NCBI GenBank assembly: GCA_965218985.1 | Contig: CBDCMP010000006.1 | Location: 372,001 to 436,000, forward strand | Length of the DNA stretch: 64,000 nucleotides | Source: Pseudopedobacter sp965218985 | Lineage (GTDB): Bacteria > Bacteroidota > Bacteroidia > Sphingobacteriales > Sphingobacteriaceae | Direction: 5' to 3' | In this document: positions 44,359-53,707 of the stretch, one piece after another | Numbering within the stretch: position 1 is the first letter of the stretch | Layout: each line of letters opens with the position of its first letter | Made by a program: the position numbers and the translations under genes | Notes under the pieces: model-generated | Database searches by the model: none | Told to the model about the DNA's origin: nothing | Seen by the model: the letters and a program-made list of their open reading frames with translations, nothing else

Positions 44359-45498
44359 TTATTGATAAATATTCAACGGTAATGAATCCCCTTTTGGTTC
44401 AATCATAGTTAAAAAATTAAATTCTTTCTCCCCAAACTCACTTCCCGGCAATTTAAGTTTTCTGGTCAGTTTATTAAGGTTTAATCTTAAATTCAACATT
44501 AAAACATCGGTTTCATAGATGTAACTTGTTGTTGGGTAAAAATCTGCTCCGGAAGTGGTAATTCTTTGCCGGTTAATCTCCTTCATTCCCAGATCAATGT
44601 TCTGCCATTGCAACAATGCGGTTAGCCTTCCATTCATAAATGTCTTTTTAAATTAATCCGTTTAAAGGATTTTCATAAGTGCTTAAAGTGTTTTGAGCCG
44701 TGTCCGCCCCTTCGATATTTCTGTTTTTTGTAGAATCCTAAAGTTTATCATATTCATATAAAGTGGAGAAGCTTAGGATTGATTTATTGCTGAAAGTGTG
44801 CGCATAATCAACATTTCCCAGAACAAAATCTCCCTACTTATTCTGCAGATTGGAGTTGAAATATTGCTTACGCCCCACCACCTTGCCGCTGGTATTTGTT
44901 TTGGTATTGTTATAATAAATATCAGCCAATCTGTCTTGAAACTTATAGCCAGCAAAAAAACTACAGAAAATGCATCATTTTTATTGGGGTTAAACCCGGT
45001 ATTGAATCGGCCACCGTAATTGTATTTATCAAACTACGCTCGCCATTGGATGGAAAAGTTGTTTTCAGACCTTTATATATGGTGAACGCGTCTCCTTCCC
45101 CGAAACCTGCATTGTCATTTCTGAGGTAGTTTGCACTTGCGGCTATATCCCATTCATTTTCCGGTAATTTAAAGTGATGTCTCCACCATAATGTTGCTGG
45201 TTTTCTTTGTTGCCATAATCAGTAGTGCTGGGTAAACCAGCCTGTATATTGGCAATCAAGGAAACGCCTTCGTTTGCTCCTTTTTTGGTAGTAATGTTCA
45301 GGATTCCTCCTTTTCCATCTGCATCATATTTTGCAGAAGGCGCAGTGATGAATTCAATATTCTCGAGGGTGTTAGCCGATAGCTGACTTAAAATAGTTTG
45401 TGCATCTCCCTGAACAGGTTTACCGTCTATCAACACCAAAAAACCGGTTGAACCGCGGACAGAGATCTCTCCTGCTCCGACCTTTTTATAATTTAATT
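44359..45498 (-). pseudogene. TonB-dependent receptor, decayed
   Basis: Pieces of an outer-membrane TonB-dependent receptor. The plug part (45143-45498) reads VGAGEISVRGSTGFLVLIDG, then ANTLENIEFITAPSAKYDADG and GGILNITTKKG. Barrel pieces in several frames follow to the end at 44359 (LTALLQWQNIDLG, MLNLRLNLNKLTRK). The N-terminal carboxypeptidase-like and signal segments are missing and there are multiple frameshifts. Such receptors import glycans or siderophores; the substrate is unknown. Confidence 0.85.
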
Positions 45499-45513
45499 GT
45501 AGAAAAAAAAACG

Positions 45514-46095
45514 TTAGTAATCTCTAAGCGAAATTTTAGTAATTATTAATGTTGACTGATTAAATTCTATATAAAGATAGGAATCGGTAACTATTCCATT
45601 TGCTACTATTGGAGCGGTGAAAGTCCCGTTTACTTTGTTTGAATTATAATTTGGCAACAATGATGCAAGGGAGTTAAGGTTCGCTCCAATTTTTATATAT
45701 GGCCCCTCCTGCGCACCTACACTCCAACTGGAACTTGTTATTTCATAGCCATACATTTTACCGTCGAAGTATTCAACTTTTGCTCCTGAATAATTATAAA
45801 TGGTTGCTGTACCGTCTAACATGTCCCAATCCTCAGTATTTATTGATGTTGGTGTTCCTAAAGTATTTTGGGCTAATGGCTGACCTATATAGTTGTAGGT
45901 GCTATTGGTACCTGAACGCAAAGAAAGTTTAGTGACATCAATATGATCAAGGGTGGAAATAGTTAACACCTGTGGAAATCCAAACCATTGTGCCAGCGGA
46001 TTGGAATATACGATAATAGTAAAGAATGCAAACAAAACCGTAAAGAACACTTTGTGATTGAGATTTTTCATTTTTTTAGGATTAAATAACTTCAT
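45514..46095 (-). CDS. Exported hypothetical protein next to M23 peptidase gene
   Basis: A 193-residue protein with a signal peptide (FFTVLFAFFTIIVYS). The rest is Ser/Thr/Asn-rich, beta-strand-like, with no recognised domain (for example YEITSSSWSVGAQEG). It starts four bases after the stop of the broken peptidase gene, so they were one operon. An internal ATG at 46071 is an alternative start. Base and residue use (many Asn and Thr) differ from the housekeeping neighbours, as in accessory genes. Confidence 0.6.
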   Translation of the reverse strand: MKLFNPKKMKNLNHKVFFTVLFAFFTIIVYSNPLAQWFGFPQVLTISTLDHIDVTKLSLRSGTNSTYNYIGQPLAQNTLGTPTSINTEDWDMLDGTATIYNYSGAKVEYFDGKMYGYEITSSSWSVGAQEGPYIKIGANLNSLASLLPNYNSNKVNGTFTAPIVANGIVTDSYLYIEFNQSTLIITKISLRDY

Positions 46096-46099
46096 AATA

Positions 46100-47443
46100 C
46101 TAATTACATGGATTTGTAGGAGTCCCGGCTGAGCTAAATTTTGTTCTAATATATAGTTCAGGATTCATGCCCTGCCATTGACCATTAACAAGCTTTCTAG
46201 CTTGGATGTGAACATGTGGCACAACACCTTTAGCGTTCCCGGTTGTGCCAGATATTCCAATAACGGTTCCTGCAAATACATTATTTCCTACCGCTGCATT
46301 TACATCATTTAGATGATTATATTTTAATTTGATTACAGTACTATCTGGAAGTGTTGATTGTACCGTAATATAATTACCATAAGAAGCTTTAGCATATTGA
46401 CCCGGACTAAATGAATTCCTTATTTCAGTCACAGTCCCGTTATACATTGAAACGATAGGCGTATTTTCTGGGGATTTTATATCCGTGCCATCATGAAATT
46501 TCACTGCGCCCGTCCCATAGTGTCGTGTGTTACCGTAGCGACCACCGCCTATTCCCTGAGGTGTCGGAGCAATCGTAGGTCGATAAATAGGATCACCGGC
46601 GCAAGGTACTGGCTGTGCACCTCCTCCGCCATAGGGAGGCGGATCTTCTGGGGTTGAACTACCACTGCCGGAACCACTACCTGAACCACTTCCGCTTCCA
46701 CTTCCAGGGCATTCAGTATACATGTAATTTCTCGTGATGGAAATCACACATCCATTATTAGACTCAGTGTGTTCTGAATAATACACCGTTCCCCCCTCGC
46801 AATAAGTAAGTGGAAACCCAATGTTAGTTACAATGGGATCCTCACATGAGCTTAGGGTTTGCATTGAACTTTGGTTTTTTAGATCAAAAATTTTCTTTTG
46901 AAGACTGATTGATTTCGAAGCGAATTTCGTTGATTTTGAAGTAAGTAACCCATTTTCAAAGGTCCTGCTTTTCAAAAGTGTATAGTTAATATTATACAGT
47001 AAAATAGCACCATGATAATTCGATATGACATCCTGATCATAGTTTTTCAAAAGAAAATCAACGTGTTTTTCAATATCGTATTTTTCCCCTTCCATTTCAA
47101 TTATTCGACCATCTGTAACTGAATTTCCTTTCATAGTAAATAGAAAAAACCGATTGATGTGGATATCCTTATTTTCTATGTAGTGTTCGTTGGTAGGAAC
47201 GACAAATAAAATCTCTTTGCCAACAGTTTATACGGTCCATGCATATTTCCAATGTGGGGTTAAGATTTTTCTATTCGAATTGCCTTCAAGGTGCTGCAAT
47301 CTCCAGATTTTTGCAGCTTCCAACTGCATGGATGCAGGTGCTTCCCTGCCTTTTACAAAATTGTCGATGTCTTTTCTACAAGCAAAGAGTACCAGACACA
47401 GACTAAAGAAAAGTGTAAGCCCAACAAGTACATTTTTTTTCAC
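46100..47443 (-). pseudogene. M23 metallopeptidase lipoprotein split by one in-frame stop
   Basis: The frame is open over 447 codons apart from a single TAA at 47228-47230. Before it: lipoprotein signal (LFFSLCLVLFAC) and text ending KYAWTV. After it, in the same frame: TVGKEILFVVPTNEHYIENK, then the frame usually called from 47134 (344 residues). The C-terminal M23/LytM domain has FHDGTDI and HVHIQ zinc-site motifs, after a glycine-serine linker of nine GS pairs. The conserved-looking text on both sides of the stop says it was one secreted peptidoglycan endopeptidase. A product starting downstream would lack the export signal. Confidence 0.85.
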
Positions 47444-47529
47444 AAGTTTAATAATTATTAGATTGTTAAAACAAATGTAATAAAAATTAATTTAAATTTT
47501 AGATATTATTTTATTGTCTCTTACTGGGA

Positions 47530-48062
47530 GAAAAACCCTCGCCTTTAGGCGAAGACTTTAGTATTTTTGGTGGATGCAGAATCATGGCAAGACATCCCAC
47601 AGTTTGTATGACTGTAAGTATCATATAGTTTGGATAACAAAACACAGAAAGCCGATTTTACAAGGATTGTTAGGGGAACGTTTACGAGAGCTTTTACGTC
47701 AGATATGTAAAGAACATGATGTAGAGATCATCAAAGGTCATATATCAAAAGATCATGTGCACATGTTTTTGTCAGTACCACCCCAGTTATCGATAAGTAA
47801 ATTGGTTCGACATCTAAAAGGGAAGAGCTCGTATAAGATAATGCAAGAGAACAAGTTGGTTTCTAAGCAGTATTGGGGTCGCCATATGTGGGCAAGAGGA
47901 TATTTCGTGGCCACATCGGGCAATATCACTGATGAAGTCATCATGGAATATATCAAAAACCAAGAGATTGAAAATGAGGGTGGAGATTTCACGGTTGCAG
48001 GTTCGTGACTTTGGAGGGCTTTAAGCCCGTAATCAAATCCTTCGGCTTTTAGCCGAGGGTAG
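47530..48062 (+). mobile_element. IS200/IS605-family insertion sequence (tnpA only)
   Basis: A single TnpA gene flanked by subterminal hairpins instead of inverted repeats: left TCGCC-TTTA-GGCGA (47539-47552), right TCGGCT-TTT-AGCCGA (48042-48056), plus GGGCTT-T-AAGCCC (48016-48028). No tnpB or omega-RNA-like partner is present. Exact ends are estimated from the hairpins. Confidence 0.85.
47574..48008 (+). CDS. tnpA: IS200/IS605-type transposase TnpA
   Basis: A 144-residue HUH single-strand transposase. The HUH motif is H61-V-H63 in KDHVHMFLS and the catalytic tyrosine is Y126 in IMEYIKNQ; the start SHSLYDCKYHIVWITKHR is the usual IS200 pattern. It looks intact, so the element may still move. 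The hairpins on both sides are the recognition structures. Confidence 0.95.
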   Translation: MQNHGKTSHSLYDCKYHIVWITKHRKPILQGLLGERLRELLRQICKEHDVEIIKGHISKDHVHMFLSVPPQLSISKLVRHLKGKSSYKIMQENKLVSKQYWGRHMWARGYFVATSGNITDEVIMEYIKNQEIENEGGDFTVAGS

Positions 48063-48358
48063 TTTAATTTTTATTTTTTATAGCCTTGTCATGAGTAGGA
48101 AATGACGCAATAATTACGGAAACTATTTCATGATATTTACAGGTGTTAAAGTTATGAGGAAAATAATTCTTCATGTGAAGAAACGTTATGAAAGGAGGAG
48201 TCCTGTCTTTTGAGACACACTTTTTATAATATTTTTATAACCTGGTTATTATTCCCAGTAGCTTGCGGTAAGCAATGAGCAATAAAAATAAACTTTTTTA
48301 AAACTTATTCTGGTTTCAGGGATTAATAAAATATAATTCAGCATATTTATTTCAGGTG

Positions 48359-49600
48359 ATGATTTCAAGAAAGAACATAATACTGTCACTCCTTTTAACG
48401 GGGAGCCTAAATTACTGCAGGTCTCAGGATTCTGCAGGTTTAACTTTGCCCAATGGGTTCAAAGCTCAGATTGTAGCCAATGACCTTGGCCGGGCCAGAC
48501 ATATTGCTGTGACACCGGAAGGCGATATGTATGTGAAACTGGATAGATTGGTTGATGGGAAGGGGATTATTTTCCTTAAACGGGGGGAGAACGGGCAACT
48601 GAACAAACCTGTTTATTTTGGTGATTATAGAGGCACCGGGATGTATTTAAAAGACGATTACCTATATGCTTCTTCAAATGAAGATGTTTACAGGTATAAA
48701 TTGAATGCAAAACATGAGGTGATTCACCCGGATTCGCCTGAAAAAATTGTTAGCGGACTGATCAATCGCCGGCAACATGAATCCAAATCCGTGGTGTTGG
48801 ATGATGCCGGAAATATTTATGTGAATATTGGGGCATATTCTAATTCCTGCCAGGAAAAGGACCGACAAAATGGTTCTATGGGCATTCCGGGTTGTCCATT
48901 GTTAGACAGTGCGGGAGGCATTTGGCAATTCAAAGCTGACCAGATGAATCAAACTTACAAAGATGGGATTCGCTATGGTACGGGTTTTAGAAACGTGGTG
49001 GGTTTAGACTGGAATAAACAGGATAATTCTTTGTATGTGATGCAACATGGAAGAGATCAGCTTACCATGTTTCCGCAATATTATGATGCCAAGGCTTCTG
49101 CCAATTTACCTGCTGAAACTTTTTATAAAGTGCCCAAAGGTGGTAACGGAGGTTGGCCATACAGTTATTATGACCAAAACGTGAAGAAAAAGATACTGTC
49201 CCCCGAATACGGAGGCGATGGTAAAAAAGTTTACACTGGTAATGCTTTGGATCCCTTAGTCGCTTTCCCGGCACACCTGGCACCTGATGGTTTATTGTTC
49301 TACACCGGTTCGCAATTCCCTGATCGGTATAAAAATGGAGCTTTCATCGCTTTTCACGGTTCCTGGAATCGTTCGCCGGAGCCTCAGGAAGGTTATGAAG
49401 TCGTTTTTGTTCCTTTTAAAGAGGGTAAGCCGAGTGGTGACTGGGAGATTTTCGCCAAAGGATTCGCCGGTGTGGGAGAAATTAAAACGCCTGGTCAGGC
49501 CAAACATCGCCCATGTGGACTGGCACAGGGACCTGATGGTTCTTTATACGTATCTGACGATGCGAAAGGAACTGTTTATAAAATATCTTATGCTAAATAG
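48359..49600 (+). CDS. PQQ-dependent sugar (sorbosone-type) dehydrogenase
   Basis: A 413-residue exported six-bladed beta-propeller protein with a signal peptide (NIILSLLLTGSLNYCRS). It begins with LPNGFKAQIVANDLGRARHIAV, has HESKSVVLDDAGNIYVNIG, GTGFRNVVGLDWN and VMQHGRDQL, and ends PCGLAQGPDGSLYVSDD-like, as in the sorbosone/glucose dehydrogenase family. It would oxidise a sugar or aldose in the periplasm with PQQ or a related cofactor. The next gene is a small cytochrome c, a plausible electron acceptor. The ATG one codon after a GTG is taken as start. Confidence 0.9.
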   Translation: MISRKNIILSLLLTGSLNYCRSQDSAGLTLPNGFKAQIVANDLGRARHIAVTPEGDMYVKLDRLVDGKGIIFLKRGENGQLNKPVYFGDYRGTGMYLKDDYLYASSNEDVYRYKLNAKHEVIHPDSPEKIVSGLINRRQHESKSVVLDDAGNIYVNIGAYSNSCQEKDRQNGSMGIPGCPLLDSAGGIWQFKADQMNQTYKDGIRYGTGFRNVVGLDWNKQDNSLYVMQHGRDQLTMFPQYYDAKASANLPAETFYKVPKGGNGGWPYSYYDQNVKKKILSPEYGGDGKKVYTGNALDPLVAFPAHLAPDGLLFYTGSQFPDRYKNGAFIAFHGSWNRSPEPQEGYEVVFVPFKEGKPSGDWEIFAKGFAGVGEIKTPGQAKHRPCGLAQGPDGSLYVSDDAKGTVYKISYAK

Positions 49601-49629
49601 CAGTAGGAAACCGATAGGATTATCCCCTC

Positions 49630-49712
49630 GGTCTGTGTCCACACAGAACGAAACAAAAACAACAAAAATAATGAACAAAAACAACGAGAAAGGTCTGTGG
49701 GGGACACAGACC
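49630..49712. repeat. Paired GTCTGTG/CACAGAC hairpin repeat, locus 2
   Basis: GGTCTGTG-TCCA-CACAGAAC at 49630-49649 and GGTCTGTG-GGGGA-CACAGACC at 49692-49712, separated by an A-rich spacer of about 42 bases. The flank CCCCTC/GAGGGG and the ATTATCCTATC stretch match locus 1 (27591-27655) in reverse. It lies between the dehydrogenase and cytochrome genes. Confidence 0.8.
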
Positions 49713-49753
49713 ATGGAATTGATCTGACAAATAAAAAATAATAAAACTAATAG

Positions 49754-50206
49754 ATGAAAATAAAGATCACTTCGTTTTTGGCAATAGGCTCCGTGTTCCT
49801 ATTGATGTCTTTTTCTGAAATCAATACTAAGAACGAGACCATCATCGCTAAGTTTGCTGAAACACAGCCTTCCACATCCATCAGCAGGGGAAAGGCCATT
49901 TACACGCAGTATTGTCTTCCGTGCCACCAGGTGGACGGGAGCGGGGTTTATAAATTAAATCCACCTTTGATCAAGACTGCCTATGTATTAGGAGATAAAG
50001 CACGATTGGTTAAAATCATTTTAAAAGGTTTTAATGAGGGGGTGGAGATAGATGGTGACGAATATACCAACCCCATGCCGGCTCAAAGTCTTTTAACTGA
50101 CCAGCAAGTTGCAGATGTGGCAAGCTATGTAAGAAATAGCTTTGGCAACAAGGCTGCTATGCTAACCGTTGCAGAAGTGAAGGCCATAAAAATGAAGTGG
50201 AAATAA
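49754..50206 (+). CDS. Small c-type cytochrome
   Basis: A 150-residue secreted cytochrome c. Signal peptide (ITSFLAIGSVFLLMSF), heme-binding motif CLPCH in YTQYCLPCHQVDGSG, and a Met ligand probably in NPMPAQS; helix DQQVADVASYVRNSF closes the fold. It follows the sugar dehydrogenase gene and could take electrons from it. A repeat element separates the two, so co-transcription is not certain. Confidence 0.92.
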   Translation: MKIKITSFLAIGSVFLLMSFSEINTKNETIIAKFAETQPSTSISRGKAIYTQYCLPCHQVDGSGVYKLNPPLIKTAYVLGDKARLVKIILKGFNEGVEIDGDEYTNPMPAQSLLTDQQVADVASYVRNSFGNKAAMLTVAEVKAIKMKWK

Positions 50207-50278
50207 AGAATGAAATGAGCAAGTTCGAAGGGTGGGATCACCAGTCAGCTCACTTTCACTGATGAATTCTTAAAAGCG

Positions 50279-51139
50279 TCAAATCTTTTCCAGCACGGTC
50301 TTTATCATGTTCTCCACTATTTTTTGTGGATTTTGTGCAAATTGAGACTTTAAACGATGAGCCAGTACGGCATTGATGGATAGCGCTTCATGACCCAACG
50401 CATTAGCTAATGCATATATCCCAGCCGTCTCCATCTCCAGGTTAGTGATGCGATATGTTTTCAGATTGAAAGTCGATAATTTTTCAATCAATCCCTTTAC
50501 CTTATTTTTCGCTCTTACCTCACGGCCCTGTGGAGCATAAAAGCCAGGGGCAGTTGCTGTGATGCCCTGAGGAAGATTGGAAGCGAATTGATTTAAAAGG
50601 GAAGAGGAGGCTGCAATGAGATAGGGAGCCGAATTTAAAACGGGTAAATGCTCGGTAATTCGCTGCAAAAGATATTGTTCTTCTATAGAAATATCTGACT
50701 CATAATAAGACATTAAAGCATCTAAACCCAAACCATGGGAAGAAGCCAATATAGTTCCCACATCGATATCTTCCCTGATGCTTCCGGAAGTGCCCACCCT
50801 GATGATCTGAAGACGCTTCAATACCTTCTTCACTGTTCTGCTATCGAAGTCTACATTCACTAAAGCATCCAGTTCATTAAGAACAATATCAATATTATCA
50901 GTGCCTATACCTGTTGATATCACAGTGATCCTTTTCCCTCCTATATGTCCGGTATGAGTGACGAACTCCCTTTTGCCCTTTTTTAATTCTATGGAATCAA
51001 AATATTTGCTCACCTCCGGGACTCTGTCCTGATCACCTACTGTGATGATGATATCGGCCACATCTTCAGGTTTGATGTTGAGATGGTAAATACTTCCATC
51101 CGGATTGATGATCAAGTCAGCTTCAGCTATTTTTTTCAT
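50279..51139 (-). CDS. Nucleoside phosphorylase (uridine phosphorylase-like)
   Basis: A 286-residue NP-I family phosphorylase that splits nucleosides with phosphate. Phosphate- and base-site segments: VGDQDRVPEVSKYF, ISTGIGTDNIDIVLNE, RVGTSGSIREDIDVGT, and ETAGIYALANALGHEAL, which has the substrate Glu-Met/Glu. It is last in a four-gene overlapping operon (4-base overlap with the YigZ-type gene). Uridine is the likeliest substrate but not proven. Confidence 0.92.
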   Translation of the reverse strand: MKKIAEADLIINPDGSIYHLNIKPEDVADIIITVGDQDRVPEVSKYFDSIELKKGKREFVTHTGHIGGKRITVISTGIGTDNIDIVLNELDALVNVDFDSRTVKKVLKRLQIIRVGTSGSIREDIDVGTILASSHGLGLDALMSYYESDISIEEQYLLQRITEHLPVLNSAPYLIAASSSLLNQFASNLPQGITATAPGFYAPQGREVRAKNKVKGLIEKLSTFNLKTYRITNLEMETAGIYALANALGHEALSINAVLAHRLKSQFAQNPQKIVENMIKTVLEKI

Positions 51140-51750
51140 ATCGTTTTGAGGTATTTTATTTTCAGATGATGAATGTTTTGCAGTTGGTCTATGATTTTAT
51201 TCCCATTTGCCTGATTGATTGCGATCTTCAATTTACAGTTTAAATCGAAATCCTGATCAAAATTCTCCAGGCGTTCTTCTTTGATCAGTTTCATCACTTC
51301 ATTCATCTTTGCATATTCAAATTTGATTTCATAGACATCCTGAACAGTTCTGTGCACAATTTCAGCATTGTCCAAAGCATCTTCCGCAGCTGATTTATAG
51401 GCATTGGTCAGGCCTGGGATTCCTAATAAAGTTCCACCAAAATACCTGACCACCACCACCAGAATATTGGTCAGTTCATAGGATAAAAGCATATTAAGAA
51501 TAGGCCTGCCTGCAGTTCCTGATGGTTCTCCGTCATCATTTATTCTGAAAATGGAACGATCTGGTGTTAAACGATAAGCATAACAGTGATGCCTGGCCTT
51601 GTGATGTTCATTTTTAAGATTTGCGATGATTGTTTTAAGCTCAACCTCCTCTTTGAAAGGATAAGCATAAGCTAAAAATTTACTGCCTTTATCCCGGTAA
51701 ACTCCTTCATAGTTCCCCTTGATGGTTTTATATAGATCATTAAAAAGCAT
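51136..51750 (-). CDS. YigZ/IMPACT family protein
   Basis: A 204-residue protein with the IMPACT N-terminal domain: GSKFLAYAYPF, HHKARHHCYAYRL, DDGEPSGTAGRPIL and VVRYFGGTLLG; the C-terminal DUF1949 part is a ferredoxin-like fold. YigZ homologues may bind nucleic acids or affect translation; the role is unknown. It overlaps both neighbours (11 and 4 bases). Confidence 0.95.
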   Translation of the reverse strand: MLFNDLYKTIKGNYEGVYRDKGSKFLAYAYPFKEEVELKTIIANLKNEHHKARHHCYAYRLTPDRSIFRINDDGEPSGTAGRPILNMLLSYELTNILVVVVRYFGGTLLGIPGLTNAYKSAAEDALDNAEIVHRTVQDVYEIKFEYAKMNEVMKLIKEERLENFDQDFDLNCKLKIAINQANGNKIIDQLQNIHHLKIKYLKTI

Positions 51751-52597
51751 CCGGCAAATTAAGAATCACAATAGAGATCACAGCTAAAACCAAACCTATA
51801 AAGTTCAGTTTCGTCAATTTCTCTCTGAAAAGAAGGATACCTACCAGAGAGCCAAGGGCAATCACGCCAATGTCCATAGAGGAGAACACCACTGAAGGCC
51901 TATGGCTTTCCAGCTGTAAAGCTTTGATGTAAAAGTAGATGGACCCGAAATTAAAAAAGCCCAACACCACACCTGCTAAGGCGGCTTTCAGTTGAAAATC
52001 CAGCTTGCCGGTAATTTTCTGATAAAACAGACTAAGAAAGCCAAATACAGTCGCCAGGCAAAAAATGTACACTAGAGAGGCGGTAAAAGATATTTGGTCA
52101 AGTTTAGTGAGCAGGTTAAATAAGATGTCTATCACTCCTGTACCTACAAAAACAATGAAAGGATACCAGTTGATGATGTTTTTGAAGTTGGTTTTTCCGG
52201 AAGGTTTAGAGGCAAAGATTGCCAAAAATCCTACGCCAAGCCCTATGATTTTTAAAGTGGTGGAGGCTTCTGCAAAAATCAGGAAAGCGGCTGACACAGG
52301 AATCACTAAAGATAATCTTTGTGCTATGGCCGTTAATACGATACCCGAGGTTTCGATGCTTTTACCGATAAAATAAAAGATAGAGATCAATAAAGCCGCA
52401 ATCAGGACAAATAATGACCATTCGTATTTGGAAGGGGCCAAACTCATATCAGGCTTGAAAAACAGGTAGCAAAAAACCGCTGCTGTTGGGTAGTTAAATA
52501 CTATTGCCTGATAAGTATTGGTATAGTATCTTTTGAACAATTTAAAATTGATGCTCACTACAACACTGCAAAAAATGGCAATGGCTACATATATCAT
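51740..52597 (-). CDS. EamA/DMT-family transporter
   Basis: A 285-residue membrane protein with about ten helices in two EamA-like halves (MIYVAIAIFCSVVVSINFKLF; FSSMDIGVIALGSLVGILLF). It overlaps ribD by four bases (ATGA) and the yigZ-like gene by eleven. The position directly after ribD suggests a metabolite exporter or importer, maybe linked to flavin, but this is inference; DMT family substrates vary widely. Confidence 0.9.
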   Translation of the reverse strand: MIYVAIAIFCSVVVSINFKLFKRYYTNTYQAIVFNYPTAAVFCYLFFKPDMSLAPSKYEWSLFVLIAALLISIFYFIGKSIETSGIVLTAIAQRLSLVIPVSAAFLIFAEASTTLKIIGLGVGFLAIFASKPSGKTNFKNIINWYPFIVFVGTGVIDILFNLLTKLDQISFTASLVYIFCLATVFGFLSLFYQKITGKLDFQLKAALAGVVLGFFNFGSIYFYIKALQLESHRPSVVFSSMDIGVIALGSLVGILLFREKLTKLNFIGLVLAVISIVILNLPDAF

Positions 52598-53646
52598 TGT
52601 TCTATTGGTTTTAATAGCGTTAACAGGTCCGGTCCTACCTTTGTCTTGGATTCCACTTTGCCTTTGATGGCAGGACTTTTCATACCCGCTCCCCAGCGTA
52701 CATCAGCCGTGAATATACGTGCTTCGTCCCAAAGACCAGCATCAATGAACGTTTGAAGTGTTTTAACCCCTCCTTCAATGATCAAAGATTGCACATCCTG
52801 TAAATATAATTGATAGAGGATATATTGGGGCATAAAATACTCAAAGTCATCTATCCCTGTATAGGTGGTTCTTCCGGCTAAATCCGTTTTGAACTGATTA
52901 AATACAAAAGTGGGTTCCCTGTCATCAAATAAATGGAGATGCTCCGGGAGCTGCAAATATCGGTCAATCACTGCTCTTTTAGGGTTTCTGCCTTTAACAA
53001 GCCTGACATTTAATTTGGGGTCATCTGCTAGAGCGGTATTTTTCCCAACCAGGATGCAATCTTCCTGTGACCGCCATAAATGAACTAGAGTTTTGGCTTC
53101 GTTGCCAGTGACCCATTTTTGAGATCCATCCAAAGGAGAGAAAAAGCCGTCGGCTGTCTCCGCCCACTTTAAAATCACATAAGGTCTTTGCTTTTTTACC
53201 CGTGTGAAAAATCTTTTGTTCAGTTCCTGGCATTCTTTCTCTAAAATGCCCGTCACTACGTTCACACCTGCCGCTCTCAATCGTTGTACTCCTCTGCCGT
53301 TCACACTTTCAAAAGGATCCAGACATCCAATCACCACATTTGGGATCTGGTGTTTAATGATAAGATCTGCGCAGGGAGGTGTTTTTCCGAAATGGGAGCA
53401 GGGTTCTAAAGTGACATAAATGGTGGAATTTCTTAACAATTGCTCCGCATCAGGATGAGCTTTCAACACCTGGTGTATGGCATTGACTTCTGCATGTGCT
53501 TCGCCATATTTGCGGTGATAGCCTTCTCCTATTATTTTGTCATCATGGATGATCACTGCTCCAACCATTGGGTTTGGACTCACATTTCCCAAACCCAATG
53601 TGGATAATTCGATGGCTCTAGCTATAACTATTTCCGGTATGGTCAC
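52594..53646 (-). CDS. ribD: Bifunctional riboflavin deaminase/reductase RibD
   Basis: A 350-residue bifunctional enzyme doing the second and third steps of riboflavin synthesis. The N-terminal deaminase has the zinc motif HAEVNAI and CSHFGKTPPCADL; the C-terminal reductase (from about 145) has VILKWAETADGFF, WVTGNEAKTLVHLWRS and IEGGVKTLQTFIDAGLWDE. First gene of the overlapping operon ribD-EamA-yigZ-phosphorylase. Confidence 0.97.
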   Translation of the reverse strand: MTIPEIVIARAIELSTLGLGNVSPNPMVGAVIIHDDKIIGEGYHRKYGEAHAEVNAIHQVLKAHPDAEQLLRNSTIYVTLEPCSHFGKTPPCADLIIKHQIPNVVIGCLDPFESVNGRGVQRLRAAGVNVVTGILEKECQELNKRFFTRVKKQRPYVILKWAETADGFFSPLDGSQKWVTGNEAKTLVHLWRSQEDCILVGKNTALADDPKLNVRLVKGRNPKRAVIDRYLQLPEHLHLFDDREPTFVFNQFKTDLAGRTTYTGIDDFEYFMPQYILYQLYLQDVQSLIIEGGVKTLQTFIDAGLWDEARIFTADVRWGAGMKSPAIKGKVESKTKVGPDLLTLLKPIEQ

Positions 53647-53707
53647 GTAACAAAGGTAACTAAATAGCCTGATCAGAAGCTATTCAAAATCTTATTTGGA
53701 TTGTGAA

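Noticed and set aside
44773..44955. Minus-strand 60-codon frame in the TonB receptor remnant
   Set aside because: A shifted frame of the decayed barrel region, not an independent gene.
47228..47443. 71-residue lipoprotein as an independent gene
   Set aside because: It continues in the same frame past a single stop into the M23 peptidase, so it is the front of that gene.
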